DNA of 64,000 nucleotides from Larsenimonas rhizosphaerae (GTDB lineage: Bacteria > Pseudomonadota > Gammaproteobacteria > Pseudomonadales > Halomonadaceae), in the NCBI RefSeq assembly GCF_023700005.1, contig NZ_JAMLJK010000006.1:51120-115119 (forward strand). The letters run 5' to 3'. Under the pieces are notes generated by a model. It made no database searches, was not told the DNA's origin, and saw only the letters and a list, made by a program, of their open reading frames with translations. Shown piece by piece: positions 25,744 through 34,463 of this stretch. The translations under genes and the position numbers were made by a program. The stretch's first letter is position 1, and each line of letters opens with the position of its first letter.

Positions 25744-26112
25744 GTTGTTCCGCCGCCGCTACCTCAATGGCAGTCATGCGGGCTTTGTGATGTACGTCTC
25801 GGACGCCGCGCAAAACCAGGAGGACATCGACGCCATGCGGGAGGCGTTCAAGACCGCCAAGGGCGTCGGCAACTTCCGCAGTCTGTTTCTGCATTCCCCG
25901 AACGGCAAGAAAGACGGCGTTCAAATCACTCTGATCATGAGGTCGCGGCGAAAGACGAGTTCGCCGGCAAGTAACATTACCCGCGTGTTCGTGGCCAATG
26001 AGCTGGACCCGTTGCAGTCGGTATTTCTGGAGATCAACGACAACATTGGGGGGAAGTGGTCAGGCTCAGGCCGTATGAGTTGGGCGGGAATCAGCAGCAG
26101 GCCAACTCTTGA
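25724..26112 (+). pseudogene. Remnant of P2-like phage portal protein (gpQ/PBSX family)
   Basis: Matches the C-terminal half of P2 gpQ-like portal proteins in several frames: LNENATLFRRRYLNGSHAGF, then DIDAMREAFKTAKGVGNFRS and NGKKDGVQI in the first frame, EVAAKDEFAGK in the next, VFVANELDPLQSVFLE again in the first, and finally EVVRLRPYELGGNQQQANS ending at the TGA 26110-26112. The usual AAHRVPPQL segment is deleted. The 5' part is lost at the junction with the D remnant. Not functional. Confidence 0.85.
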
Positions 26113-26211
26113 TCGTGATTAGGTTTCTATCTTTGTTCAACGATAGACTGCTCACCAGCATGAAAAATAAGGCGATTGCCAATAACGCATCCAGAACCTG
26201 CAGGGAAAGAT

Positions 26212-26430
26212 ATGACGGCCGTCTTGGGAGTGATTTTTTTAGTCGTTGGCATAAGTTCTACGATTCAATCTTTTCGCGTTCAAAATACACTAAACGAAAT
26301 TATCAAATCAGGCCGTGACAAAAACGATTTGGGTAAACACCTACGGCGATGCCGGATAATAGGTATTGTCTGTTTAATACTGGCAGTATTTCTACTGTTC
26401 TTTGCATGGATTGAAATCTATAAGCAATAG
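26212..26430 (+). CDS. Small two-helix membrane protein in the island (unknown)
   Basis: 72-residue protein from the ATG at 26212, which has an AGGGA box just upstream; the longer reading from 26176 is less likely. Two hydrophobic helices (about residues 1-20 and 48-68) flank a charged linker (RDKNDLGKHLRRCR). Its base composition is clearly AT-richer than the flanking core genes. A hairpin terminator lies about 35 bp downstream, so it looks like a self-contained gene between the phage portal remnant and tRNA-Pro. No family recognised; an early-region phage or accessory cargo gene is possible. Confidence 0.55.
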   Translation: MTAVLGVIFLVVGISSTIQSFRVQNTLNEIIKSGRDKNDLGKHLRRCRIIGIVCLILAVFLLFFAWIEIYKQ

Positions 26431-26463
26431 CTACCAGATCCTTGCATATCCTATGAGATTTCC

Positions 26464-26487
26464 AGGCCGCCTATATAGGCGGTTTTA
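26464..26487 (+). terminator. Palindromic terminator after the small membrane gene
   Basis: The palindrome CCGCCTATATAGGCGG (26467-26482) is followed directly by TTTT. It fits an intrinsic terminator for the small gene ending at 26430. The remaining gap up to 26684 contains no coding signal I can support. Confidence 0.7.
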
Positions 26488-26683
26488 TTGCATGCACCCC
26501 TGCAGGTGGTTTGAGATAATGGCAGTACTGGGGCGGCGTAAGGGGTTTGGCAGGTTGGATTCCCTTGTGATTCCTTGCGTTTTAGAAGGAGCGGTGCGGG
26601 TCCTGGTTGCGTGACCAATACGCCTGCATAAAAGAAGGGGCAAGGAAGTTCTATGGAACTATTTGAAACCTGGAAGTTGTCCA

Positions 26684-26727
26684 TAAAAAAACCGCCACCC
26701 GGTATGATCCGTAAGTAGCGGTTTTTC
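26684..26727 (-). terminator. Terminator of tRNA-Pro
   Basis: On the minus strand the hairpin ACCGCTAC / GTGGCGGT (one mismatch) is followed by a run of T, beginning 10 nt after the 3' end of the tRNA gene. Confidence 0.7.
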
Positions 26728-26736
26728 AATATTCTG

Positions 26737-26813
26737 TGGTCGGAATAGCAGGATTCGAACCTACGACCTCTGCCTCCCGAAGGCAGCGCTCTACCAAGCT
26801 GAGCTATATTCCG
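26737..26813 (-). tRNA. tRNA-Pro (anticodon CGG)
   Basis: 77-nt tRNA with an encoded CCA. The 7-bp acceptor stem is CGGAATA/TATTCCG with discriminator A. The D-arm contains AGCTCAGCTTGGTAGAGC, the anticodon stem-loop is CTGCC-TTCGGGA-GGCAG giving anticodon CGG (reads CCG), and the T-arm has GGTTCGAATCC. Its 3' end faces the phage remnants, the usual geometry for integration at a tRNA 3' end. Confidence 0.95.
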
Positions 26814-26887
26814 ATTCGGCTGCAAGGTGATTCTGTTCGTCAGCCGCTGCGCATTTTACGCCTTGAAATAAAAAATGCAACCCCTTG

Positions 26888-27862
26888 TCATGAGGTGCGT
26901 TCTACCGCCTGGTGGGCCAGCAGGGCAAGGCTGTCCCGGTAGGGCGAGGGTGACAGGTGCTCGAGTTCTTCCAGGGCCAGGGCAACACATTTGTTGGCCT
27001 GCTCGCGGGTATAGTCCAGTGCGCCGCAGCGTTGAACAATCCCGACCACTTCATCCAGATGGGTCAGGCCACCTTCCCGGATGGCATCACGTACCAGCTG
27101 GGCATCCGCTTCGGGAGCTACCCTCATGGCATGGATCAGCGGCAGGGTGGGCTTGCCTTCGGCCAGATCATCCCCGACGTTCTTGCCCATGGCGTCAGCG
27201 CTGCCTTCGTAATCCAGCAGGTCATCGATCAGCTGGAAAGCCATGCCAAGGTGACGACCGTATAGTTTCAGGGCTTCTGCCTGTCGGGCGGTGGCCCCCG
27301 CCAGCACGGCACCGGTGTGGGAGGCCGCTTCAAACAGCATGGCGGTCTTGCCCTGAATGGTGTCGTAGTAGGCCTGCTCGTCGATATCGGCGTTACCGAT
27401 ATTGGTCAGCTGCAGGACTTCGCCTTCAGCAATGGTCGACGTGGCAGCAGAAAGAATTGCCATGATCTCCATTGATCCCACGTCCACCATCATCTGGAAG
27501 GAGCGGGAATAGAGAAAGTCACCCACCAGCACCGACGGTGCATTACCCCAGGTATCGTTGGCAGTGGCCTTGCCTCGGCGGAGACTTGACTCATCGACCA
27601 CGTCATCATGCAGAAGAGTGGAGGTGTGCATGAATTCAATCAGGGCGGCGAGCAGAATGTGGCGGTCACCGTCGTAATTCAGGGCGCGGGCGGCCAGTAA
27701 TACAAGCAGCGGCCGCAGGCGCTTTCCACCGCTTTCAACAATGTAGTGCCCGATGGTTTGAACAAGAGGAACGCGGGAGGCGAGCTGTTGCTGGATGCTG
27801 CGATCTACGGCGGCGAAGTCCTCGGCCACCGGGGCATGGGTCGGCAAAGCGTTTGGCTGCAT
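26888..27862 (-). CDS. ispB: Octaprenyl-diphosphate (polyprenyl) synthase
   Basis: 324-residue trans-isoprenyl diphosphate synthase that makes the ubiquinone side chain. The first aspartate-rich motif is LLHDDVVDES and the second is LIDDLLDYEG; GGKRLRPLLVLL and GKTAMLFEAA are also conserved. The start at 27862 gives a length almost equal to E. coli IspB (323 residues) and aligns at the N-terminus; readings from 27943 or 27925 add Pro/Ala-rich sequence. None of the candidate starts has a convincing ribosome-binding site. It is divergent from rplU, a classical gammaproteobacterial arrangement. Confidence 0.93.
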   Translation of the reverse strand: MQPNALPTHAPVAEDFAAVDRSIQQQLASRVPLVQTIGHYIVESGGKRLRPLLVLLAARALNYDGDRHILLAALIEFMHTSTLLHDDVVDESSLRRGKATANDTWGNAPSVLVGDFLYSRSFQMMVDVGSMEIMAILSAATSTIAEGEVLQLTNIGNADIDEQAYYDTIQGKTAMLFEAASHTGAVLAGATARQAEALKLYGRHLGMAFQLIDDLLDYEGSADAMGKNVGDDLAEGKPTLPLIHAMRVAPEADAQLVRDAIREGGLTHLDEVVGIVQRCGALDYTREQANKCVALALEELEHLSPSPYRDSLALLAHQAVERTS

Positions 27863-27981
27863 GACTCGGCTTGTCATCAAGGGTGGGGCCGCTAACGGGC
27901 CATAGGTTGCCGGTATGCTAGGCATGGACCCCCCCGGCGTCAAGGCAAAGGCCTCTCCGGGCAGATAACTCAGCTTTTCTG

Positions 27982-28011
27982 TTGTGTCAAGGTGCTTGTC
28001 GAGTGTATAAT
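27982..28011 (+). promoter_or_regulatory. Probable sigma-70 promoter of rplU-rpmA
   Basis: TTGTGT (27982-27987) and a perfect TATAAT (28006-28011) are 18 bp apart, about 110 bp before the rplU start. This leaves an untranslated leader of roughly 100 nt. Confidence 0.65.
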
Positions 28012-28119
28012 CCGCGCCCGACTCATCACTGCTCCCTGTTAGATGGCTGCCGGAAGGGGCGCCACTTGACGCAGGTCGATGAAAGAAGCGATTCCCGGAT
28101 GAGTGTAAAGGAGAGTGAC

Positions 28120-28428
28120 ATGTACGCGATTATCAAAAGCGGCGGCAAGCAGTACCGTGTAAAGGAAGGCCAGCGCATCAAGCTCGAGAAGCTTGAAGTG
28201 GCAACCGGTGACAGCCTTGAGTTCGATCAGGTGCTGATGATCGGCGGCGATGACGTTCAGATCGGTGCGCCGCTGCTTGAAGGCGCCAAGGTCAGCGCTG
28301 AAGTGGTTTCCCACGGTCGTGGTGACAAGGTCACCATCATCAAGTTCCGTCGCCGGAAGCACCACATGAAGCGTCAGGGCCACCGCCAGTGGTATACTGA
28401 AGTCAAGATTACCGGCATCTCTGCGTAA
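28120..28428 (+). CDS. rplU: 50S ribosomal protein L21
   Basis: 102-residue ribosomal protein starting [17 protein letters not shown] and ending with the conserved [18 protein letters not shown] region. It binds 23S rRNA in the large subunit. The ATG at 28120 is preceded by AAAGGAGAG; the upstream in-frame ATG at 27982 would add an unrelated 46-residue leader and is rejected. rpmA follows after 36 bp, the universal rplU-rpmA operon. Confidence 0.97.
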   Translation: MYAIIKSGGKQYRVKEGQRIKLEKLEVATGDSLEFDQVLMIGGDDVQIGAPLLEGAKVSAEVVSHGRGDKVTIIKFRRRKHHMKRQGHRQWYTEVKITGISA

Positions 28429-28464
28429 GCAGGGTTGTTCAACCTTTTATAGGAGGCTGTTCTC

Positions 28465-28722
28465 ATGGCACATAAGAAGGCGGCGGGTAGTACTCGCAAC
28501 GGTCGCGATTCCGAGTCCAAACGTCTGGGTGTGAAACTGTTCGGTGGCCAGGCAGCAACTGCCGGCAGCATCATCGTTCGTCAGCGTGGTACACGCTTTC
28601 ATGCCGGCACTGGTGTAGGTATCGGCAAGGATCATACCCTGTTTGCTCTTTCTGACGGTCACGTCAAGTTTGAGACCAAGGGACCGAAAAACCGCAAGTT
28701 CGTCAGCATTGAATCTGCCTGA
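28465..28722 (+). CDS. rpmA: 50S ribosomal protein L27
   Basis: 85-residue ribosomal protein beginning [20 protein letters not shown], the highly conserved N-terminus that reaches the peptidyl-transferase centre. [16 protein letters not shown] and [12 protein letters not shown] follow. A TAGGAGG box precedes the ATG. It ends 25 bp before a strong intrinsic terminator that separates it from obgE. Confidence 0.98.
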   Translation: MAHKKAAGSTRNGRDSESKRLGVKLFGGQAATAGSIIVRQRGTRFHAGTGVGIGKDHTLFALSDGHVKFETKGPKNRKFVSIESA

Positions 28723-28747
28723 TTTCGTTGATGACGCTTGTTGAAGA

Positions 28748-28772
28748 AGCCCCGCTCAGGCGGGGCTTTTTT
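28748..28772 (+). terminator. Intrinsic terminator after rpmA
   Basis: Stem GCCCCGC / GCGGGGC (28749-28755 / 28760-28766) with loop TCAG and six T residues. Confidence 0.92.
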
Positions 28773-28776
28773 GTAG

Positions 28777-30009
<1,233 letters not shown>

Positions 30010-30024
30010 CGTGGAGAGCCGGTA

Positions 30025-31173
30025 ATGAGTGAGGCGGGTTCGGAACGCGATGCGCTGACACGCGTTCAGCATGTGGTGGTCAAGATCGGTAGCGCGCTTC
30101 TGACCAATAATGGTCAGGGACTGGACGAGGCATCCATTGGCCAGTGGGTGGATCAGATGGCCATGCTGCGTTACCGCGGCGTCAAGGTGACGCTGGTTTC
30201 CTCTGGAGCGGTTGCAGCGGGCATTGCTCGCCTTGGCCTTCCGGGGCGCCCAAGTTCGCTTGGTGCGCTGCAGGCGGCGGCTGCCATCGGCCAGACCCGG
30301 CTGGTGGAGTGCTATGAAGTGCACTTCGAGCGCCATGACTGCCAGACTGCCCAGATTCTGCTGACCCATGCCGACCTGTCCAATCGCCGTCGCTATCTGA
30401 ATGCGCGTTCGGCGATTACGGCGCTGCACGAGTTTGATGTGGTGCCCATCATCAATGAAAACGACACGGTGGTTACCGACGAGATCCGGTTTGGTGATAA
30501 CGATACGCTGGCCGCACTGGTGACTAACCTGCTCGAAGCCGATGCGCTCGTTATCCTGACCGATCAGGAGGGCGTCTTTGATGCCGATCCTCGCATCGAG
30601 CCGCACGCGACCCTGATTACGGAAGGCGAGGCGGATGATCCGGCCATTGCCGCCGTGGCTGGTGGTAGTGGTGTGCTGGGGCGCGGAGGCATGGCAACCA
30701 AGATTCGGGCAGCCAGGCTGGCTGCCCGTTCCGGTGCCCAGACCGTGATCGCCAGTGGCCATCAGCCGGATGTGCTGACACGTCTGTTGAAGGGAGAGGT
30801 GCTGGGCACGCTGCTTAAACCGCATTTTGCCCCGATCGCGGCGCGCAAGCGCTGGCTGGCCGGTCAACTCAAGAGCCAGGGAACACTGGTGATTGATGAT
30901 GGCGCCGTCGCTGTTCTGAGCGACAAGGGGTCAAGCCTGCTGCCGGTCGGCGTAAGTGACGTTCAGGGGCAGTTTCGGCGAGGTGATCTGGTGGTTTGTG
31001 TTGACCAGGCTGGCAGGCGCATCGCAAAGGGGCTGGTCAACTATGATGCCGATGATGCCCGCCGTATCATTGGTTTGTCTTCAGCCCGGGTCGAGTCCGT
31101 ACTGGGCATTGTAGAAGCCAATGAGATGATTCACCGCAATAACCTGGTGCTGCTGGATGGTGCCGGGCAGTAA
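30025..31173 (+). CDS. proB: Glutamate 5-kinase with PUA domain
   Basis: 382-residue enzyme of the first step of proline synthesis (glutamate to glutamyl-5-phosphate), relevant to osmoprotection in halophiles. The amino-acid kinase domain is about residues 10-260 ([53 protein letters not shown]). The C-terminal PUA domain is about 285-370 ([13 protein letters not shown]). It is probably co-transcribed with obgE, as in many pseudomonads. The position feeding the feedback-inhibition loop looks normal. Confidence 0.96.
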   Translation: MSEAGSERDALTRVQHVVVKIGSALLTNNGQGLDEASIGQWVDQMAMLRYRGVKVTLVSSGAVAAGIARLGLPGRPSSLGALQAAAAIGQTRLVECYEVHFERHDCQTAQILLTHADLSNRRRYLNARSAITALHEFDVVPIINENDTVVTDEIRFGDNDTLAALVTNLLEADALVILTDQEGVFDADPRIEPHATLITEGEADDPAIAAVAGGSGVLGRGGMATKIRAARLAARSGAQTVIASGHQPDVLTRLLKGEVLGTLLKPHFAPIAARKRWLAGQLKSQGTLVIDDGAVAVLSDKGSSLLPVGVSDVQGQFRRGDLVVCVDQAGRRIAKGLVNYDADDARRIIGLSSARVESVLGIVEANEMIHRNNLVLLDGAGQ

Positions 31174-31295
31174 GGGGTGGTTTGAGGGCATGCAATGGCT
31201 GTCTGCGGGCTTTCATTGTGACGATGCGAGTGCTAAGCTTGTCCATCCTCTCAGACACAGCCCGTTGATCATTTATTGACCAATGGCAGGAAGTC

Positions 31296-31328
31296 GCCAC
31301 TGCAGACGCAGTCAGGTGGCTTTTATTT
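31296..31328 (+). terminator. Possible terminator after proB
   Basis: GCCACTG (31296-31302) pairs with CAGGTGGC (31313-31320) with one bulge and is followed by TTTTATTT. It lies in the leader between proB and rpsT, so it could also act in rpsT control. Confidence 0.5.
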
Positions 31329-31363
31329 CGAACACCGACTGTCGCGTCGAGCACCGACTGTCG
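31329..31363. repeat. Imperfect tandem repeat in the rpsT leader
   Basis: The 16-mer CGAACACCGACTGTCG (31329-31344) recurs as CGAGCACCGACTGTCG (31348-31363), one mismatch and a 19-nt period. The second copy ends 20 nt before the rpsT start codon, so it would be in the mRNA leader. Confidence 0.8.
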
Positions 31364-31383
31364 AGATCTCCAAGGAGTAGACG

Positions 31384-31650
31384 GTGGCTAACACCAAGCA
31401 AGCACGTAAACGCGCACGCCAGGCTGAACAGCGCCGGCAGCACAATGCCAGCCAGCGTTCCATGGTTCGTACCCATGTGAAACGCGTCATCAAGGCGATC
31501 CAGGCCGGCGATCACGCTCAGGCGATGACCGAATTCAATCAGGCACAGCCGGTCATCGACCGCATTGCCGACAAGGATTCGTTCTCCAAGAAGAAGGCTG
31601 CTCGTATCAAGAGCCGTCTGAACAAGCGGATCAAGGCACTGGCTGCTTAA
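31384..31650 (+). CDS. rpsT: 30S ribosomal protein S20
   Basis: 88-residue basic ribosomal protein (ANTKQARKRARQAEQRRQHN ... AARIKSRLNKRIKALAA) that binds 16S rRNA in early 30S assembly. The start codon is GTG at 31384, preceded by AAGGAG. E. coli rpsT also uses a non-ATG start (UUG) tied to autogenous translational repression by S20, so the non-ATG codon may serve the same purpose here. An intrinsic terminator follows 21 bp downstream. Confidence 0.96.
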   Translation: MANTKQARKRARQAEQRRQHNASQRSMVRTHVKRVIKAIQAGDHAQAMTEFNQAQPVIDRIADKDSFSKKKAARIKSRLNKRIKALAA

Positions 31651-31671
31651 GCCGGAGCTGCGCGCGATCAG

Positions 31672-31697
31672 AAAAACCGGCTCAGGCCGGTTTTTTT
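31672..31697 (+). terminator. Intrinsic terminator after rpsT
   Basis: CCGGC (31677-31681) and GCCGG (31686-31690), extended by A/T pairs, followed by seven T residues. Confidence 0.88.
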
Positions 31698-31775
31698 GTG
31701 TCCGACAGGTGCGTTCAGGGAAACCTTCAAGGCCGTTCTTATCAAAGCAAGGGTGTTTGGGCAGAGGCGAGCAGG

Positions 31776-33323
31776 ATGAGCAAATCGGCAGGGTTGCTGA
31801 GATCGGGCATGGTTGTCGGCAGTATGACCATGTTATCGCGGGTGCTGGGTCTGGTAAGGGATGTCACCATTGCGGCGCTGTTCGGGGCCGGAGGGGGTGC
31901 TGATGCCTTTTTCATTGCGTTTCGAATTCCCAATTTCCTGCGACGGCTGTTTGCCGAGGGAGCCTTCAATCAGGCGTTTGTGCCGGTGCTTTCCGAGTAC
32001 GCTACCACGCGTAGCCGAGAGGAAACGCGGTCGTTGTTGAACGCTACTGCCGGTAGCCTTGGGCTTGTGCTGCTGGCCATTACCGTGGTTGCCATTGTGG
32101 CAGCGCCCTGGCTGGTCTGGGTGTTTGCACCGGGCTTCAAGGACGACGGTCATGGCAAGCTGGCGATGACTGCAGATATGCTGCGGCTGACCTTTCCCTA
32201 TCTGATGTTGATTTCACTGACGGCCTTTTCCGGCAGCATACTCAACAGCTGGAATCGGTTTGCCGTGCCTGCCTTTACGCCGGTATTGCTGAACATCAGC
32301 ATGATCGGAGCTGCGTTCCTGCTGTCTCCGCATCTGTCAGTGCCCATCATGGCGCTGGCCTGGGGCGTATTGATTGCAGGCATCGCGCAGTTGATGTTCC
32401 AGGTTCCTTTTCTACTGCGGCTCGGGCTGCTGCCCGTGCCCAAACCCGATTTTCGCCATCCCGGGGTGCGTCGTGTGCTGCGCCTGATGGGGCCGGCGTT
32501 GTTCGGGGTGTCGGTCTCGCAGATCAATCTGCTGCTCGATACCGTTCTGGCGTCACTGCTGGCGGCGGGTAGCGTGTCCTGGCTTTATTATTCGGACCGC
32601 CTGGTTGAGCTGCCTCTGGGGGTCTTTGGCATTGCCATTGCCACGGTAATTCTTCCGGCCCTGTCGCGTCAGCATGCCTCCCGGGACCCCGAGCATTTTT
32701 CAAAAATGCTGGACTGGGGCCTGCGCGCAGTCTTGCTGATCGGTCTGCCGGCAACGCTTGCCCTTCTGCTGCTGGCTGAGCCGTTGCTGATTGCCTTGTT
32801 TCATTATGGGGCGATGACGGACCACGATGTGGTGATGGCTGCACGCAGTCTGCGTGCCTATTCACTGGGGCTGCTGGCCTTCATGTTGATCAAGGTGCTG
32901 GCGCCAGGCTTTTATGCGCGCCAGGACACCAAGACGCCGGTGAAAATCGGGGTGGTCGCGATGATTGCCAACATGGTGTTCAATCTGGCGCTCATCATGC
33001 CGCTGGCCCATGCCGGATTGGCACTGGCCACGGCCATGTCCGCCTATCTGAACGCCTTTTTACTTGGGCGGGGCCTTACTCGACGCGGCGTGCTGAATTT
33101 TCAGCCAGGCTGGGGGCGGTTCGCTTTGCAGCTGGCCGCCGGGTGTGCGGTCATGACAGCCGTACTGCTGTGGGCCACGCCTGACTGGGCGCAGTGGCTT
33201 GACTGGTCTGCGCCGATTCGAGTGGTGGCAATTGTCGCCCTGGTGGTGCTGGGGTGCGGAGTGTACCTGGCACTTCTGGCCCTTATGGGAGTTCGAGTGC
33301 ACCATTTCCGGCTCAATGGGTAG
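31776..33323 (+). CDS. murJ: Lipid II flippase MurJ
   Basis: 515-residue polytopic inner-membrane protein of the MOP superfamily that flips lipid II for peptidoglycan synthesis; E. coli MurJ is 511 residues. About 14 hydrophobic segments are visible. The conserved N-terminal MLSRVLGLVRDVTIAALFG, RIPNFLRRLFAEGAFNQAFV and the central SVSWLYYSDRLVELPLGVFG are diagnostic. The ATG at 31776 has an AGAGG box 8 nt upstream; the reading from 31698 adds 26 unlikely residues. ribF follows 69 bp downstream, the usual gammaproteobacterial order. Confidence 0.96.
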   Translation: MSKSAGLLRSGMVVGSMTMLSRVLGLVRDVTIAALFGAGGGADAFFIAFRIPNFLRRLFAEGAFNQAFVPVLSEYATTRSREETRSLLNATAGSLGLVLLAITVVAIVAAPWLVWVFAPGFKDDGHGKLAMTADMLRLTFPYLMLISLTAFSGSILNSWNRFAVPAFTPVLLNISMIGAAFLLSPHLSVPIMALAWGVLIAGIAQLMFQVPFLLRLGLLPVPKPDFRHPGVRRVLRLMGPALFGVSVSQINLLLDTVLASLLAAGSVSWLYYSDRLVELPLGVFGIAIATVILPALSRQHASRDPEHFSKMLDWGLRAVLLIGLPATLALLLLAEPLLIALFHYGAMTDHDVVMAARSLRAYSLGLLAFMLIKVLAPGFYARQDTKTPVKIGVVAMIANMVFNLALIMPLAHAGLALATAMSAYLNAFLLGRGLTRRGVLNFQPGWGRFALQLAAGCAVMTAVLLWATPDWAQWLDWSAPIRVVAIVALVVLGCGVYLALLALMGVRVHHFRLNG

Positions 33324-33392
33324 GGGCAGGGCTGATAGGCCTGCTTCCCTTCGTTATAATCAACTGCCACGCCCAATGGAATTGCAACGCGC

Positions 33393-34454
33393 ATGGAACT
33401 GATCAGAGGTTTGCACACGCTGGCGCCACACCACCGAGGTTGTGTGGCTACAATCGGCAACTTCGATGGTGTTCATCTCGGGCATCAGGCGATCCTTGAG
33501 CAACTGCGACAGGAGGCTCGGCGTCTCGACCTGCCGGTAACGGTCGTGATCTTCGAGCCACAGCCGCGGGAGTTCTTTGCCGGTGACCAGGCGCCTCCGC
33601 GTCTGATGCGGATGAAGGAAAAGGTTCGTCTGCTGCACCATTACGGCGCTGATCGGGTATTGTGTCTGCCATTCAATCGCCGTCTTCGCGAACTGTCTGC
33701 CCATGACTTCATTCGCCGAGTGCTGGTGGACGGTCTCGGTGTTCGTCACCTGGTGGTAGGGGATGATTTCCGCTTCGGATGTGACCGGGCCGGTGACTTT
33801 GCGTTGTTGCAACGTGAAGGTGAGGCCTGCGGGTTTCGGGTCGAGCATACGCGAACCTTCATGATGGATAATGATCGCGTTTCCAGCACCCGAATACGAA
33901 CCATGCTGGCGTCGGGTAATTTCAGGCAGGCTGCGCGCCTGCTGGGGCGGCCCTATCGGTTTCGTGGTCGGGTGATCAGGGACCGCCAGCTCGGACGGAC
34001 GATCGGTATTCCAACGGCCAATCTGCCGCTGCTGCCGGGGCCCATGGTATTGCGGGGTGTCTATGCCGTATTGACGCGGCTCGATGATGGTCAGGTAGTG
34101 AATGGGGTGGCCAATGTGGGCTGGCGCCCGACCGTGGGCGCCGAGCGCCCCGTGCTTGAAGTCCATCTCTTTGATGTTTCGCCGTCGCTTTATGGACGAA
34201 TCATTACGGTAGTGCCCTGCGCCCGGCTGCGTGGCGAGGAAAAATTCGACAGCATTGATGCCATGATGCGCTGCATACAGCGTGATATCAGCATGGCTCG
34301 CACCTTTTTTGCAGCACAGGCCTCCCGGCCTTCGTTGGACGATGACGCGGCATGTGTGCCCGCGTCATCGGTTTCGATTTCGGACCCCGTGGCGTGCCTG
34401 CCACTGGCGTCGGCGCCTCTGGCGTATTCGTCCACAGATCAAGATGATGGCTGA
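33393..34454 (+). CDS. ribF: Bifunctional riboflavin kinase/FAD synthetase
   Basis: 353-residue enzyme that converts riboflavin to FMN and FAD. The N-terminal adenylyltransferase domain has the nucleotidyl-transferase motif IGNFDGVHLGH (about residues 21-31) and ISTRT-like VSSTRIRTML. The C-terminal kinase domain has the GRTIGIPTANL motif and NGVANVGWRPTVG. After the normal end of the domain, a tail of about 45 residues rich in Ser, Ala and Asp follows and looks disordered. No good ribosome-binding site is seen before the ATG at 33393. ileS starts 9 bp after its stop. Confidence 0.95.
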   Translation: MELIRGLHTLAPHHRGCVATIGNFDGVHLGHQAILEQLRQEARRLDLPVTVVIFEPQPREFFAGDQAPPRLMRMKEKVRLLHHYGADRVLCLPFNRRLRELSAHDFIRRVLVDGLGVRHLVVGDDFRFGCDRAGDFALLQREGEACGFRVEHTRTFMMDNDRVSSTRIRTMLASGNFRQAARLLGRPYRFRGRVIRDRQLGRTIGIPTANLPLLPGPMVLRGVYAVLTRLDDGQVVNGVANVGWRPTVGAERPVLEVHLFDVSPSLYGRIITVVPCARLRGEEKFDSIDAMMRCIQRDISMARTFFAAQASRPSLDDDAACVPASSVSISDPVACLPLASAPLAYSSTDQDDG

Positions 34455-34463
34455 CTTTCTGCT

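Noticed and set aside
26451..26825. 124-codon frame across tRNA-Pro
   Set aside because: Its N-terminus (NIAQLGRALPSGGRGRRFES) is simply the translated tRNA gene, a known annotation artefact.
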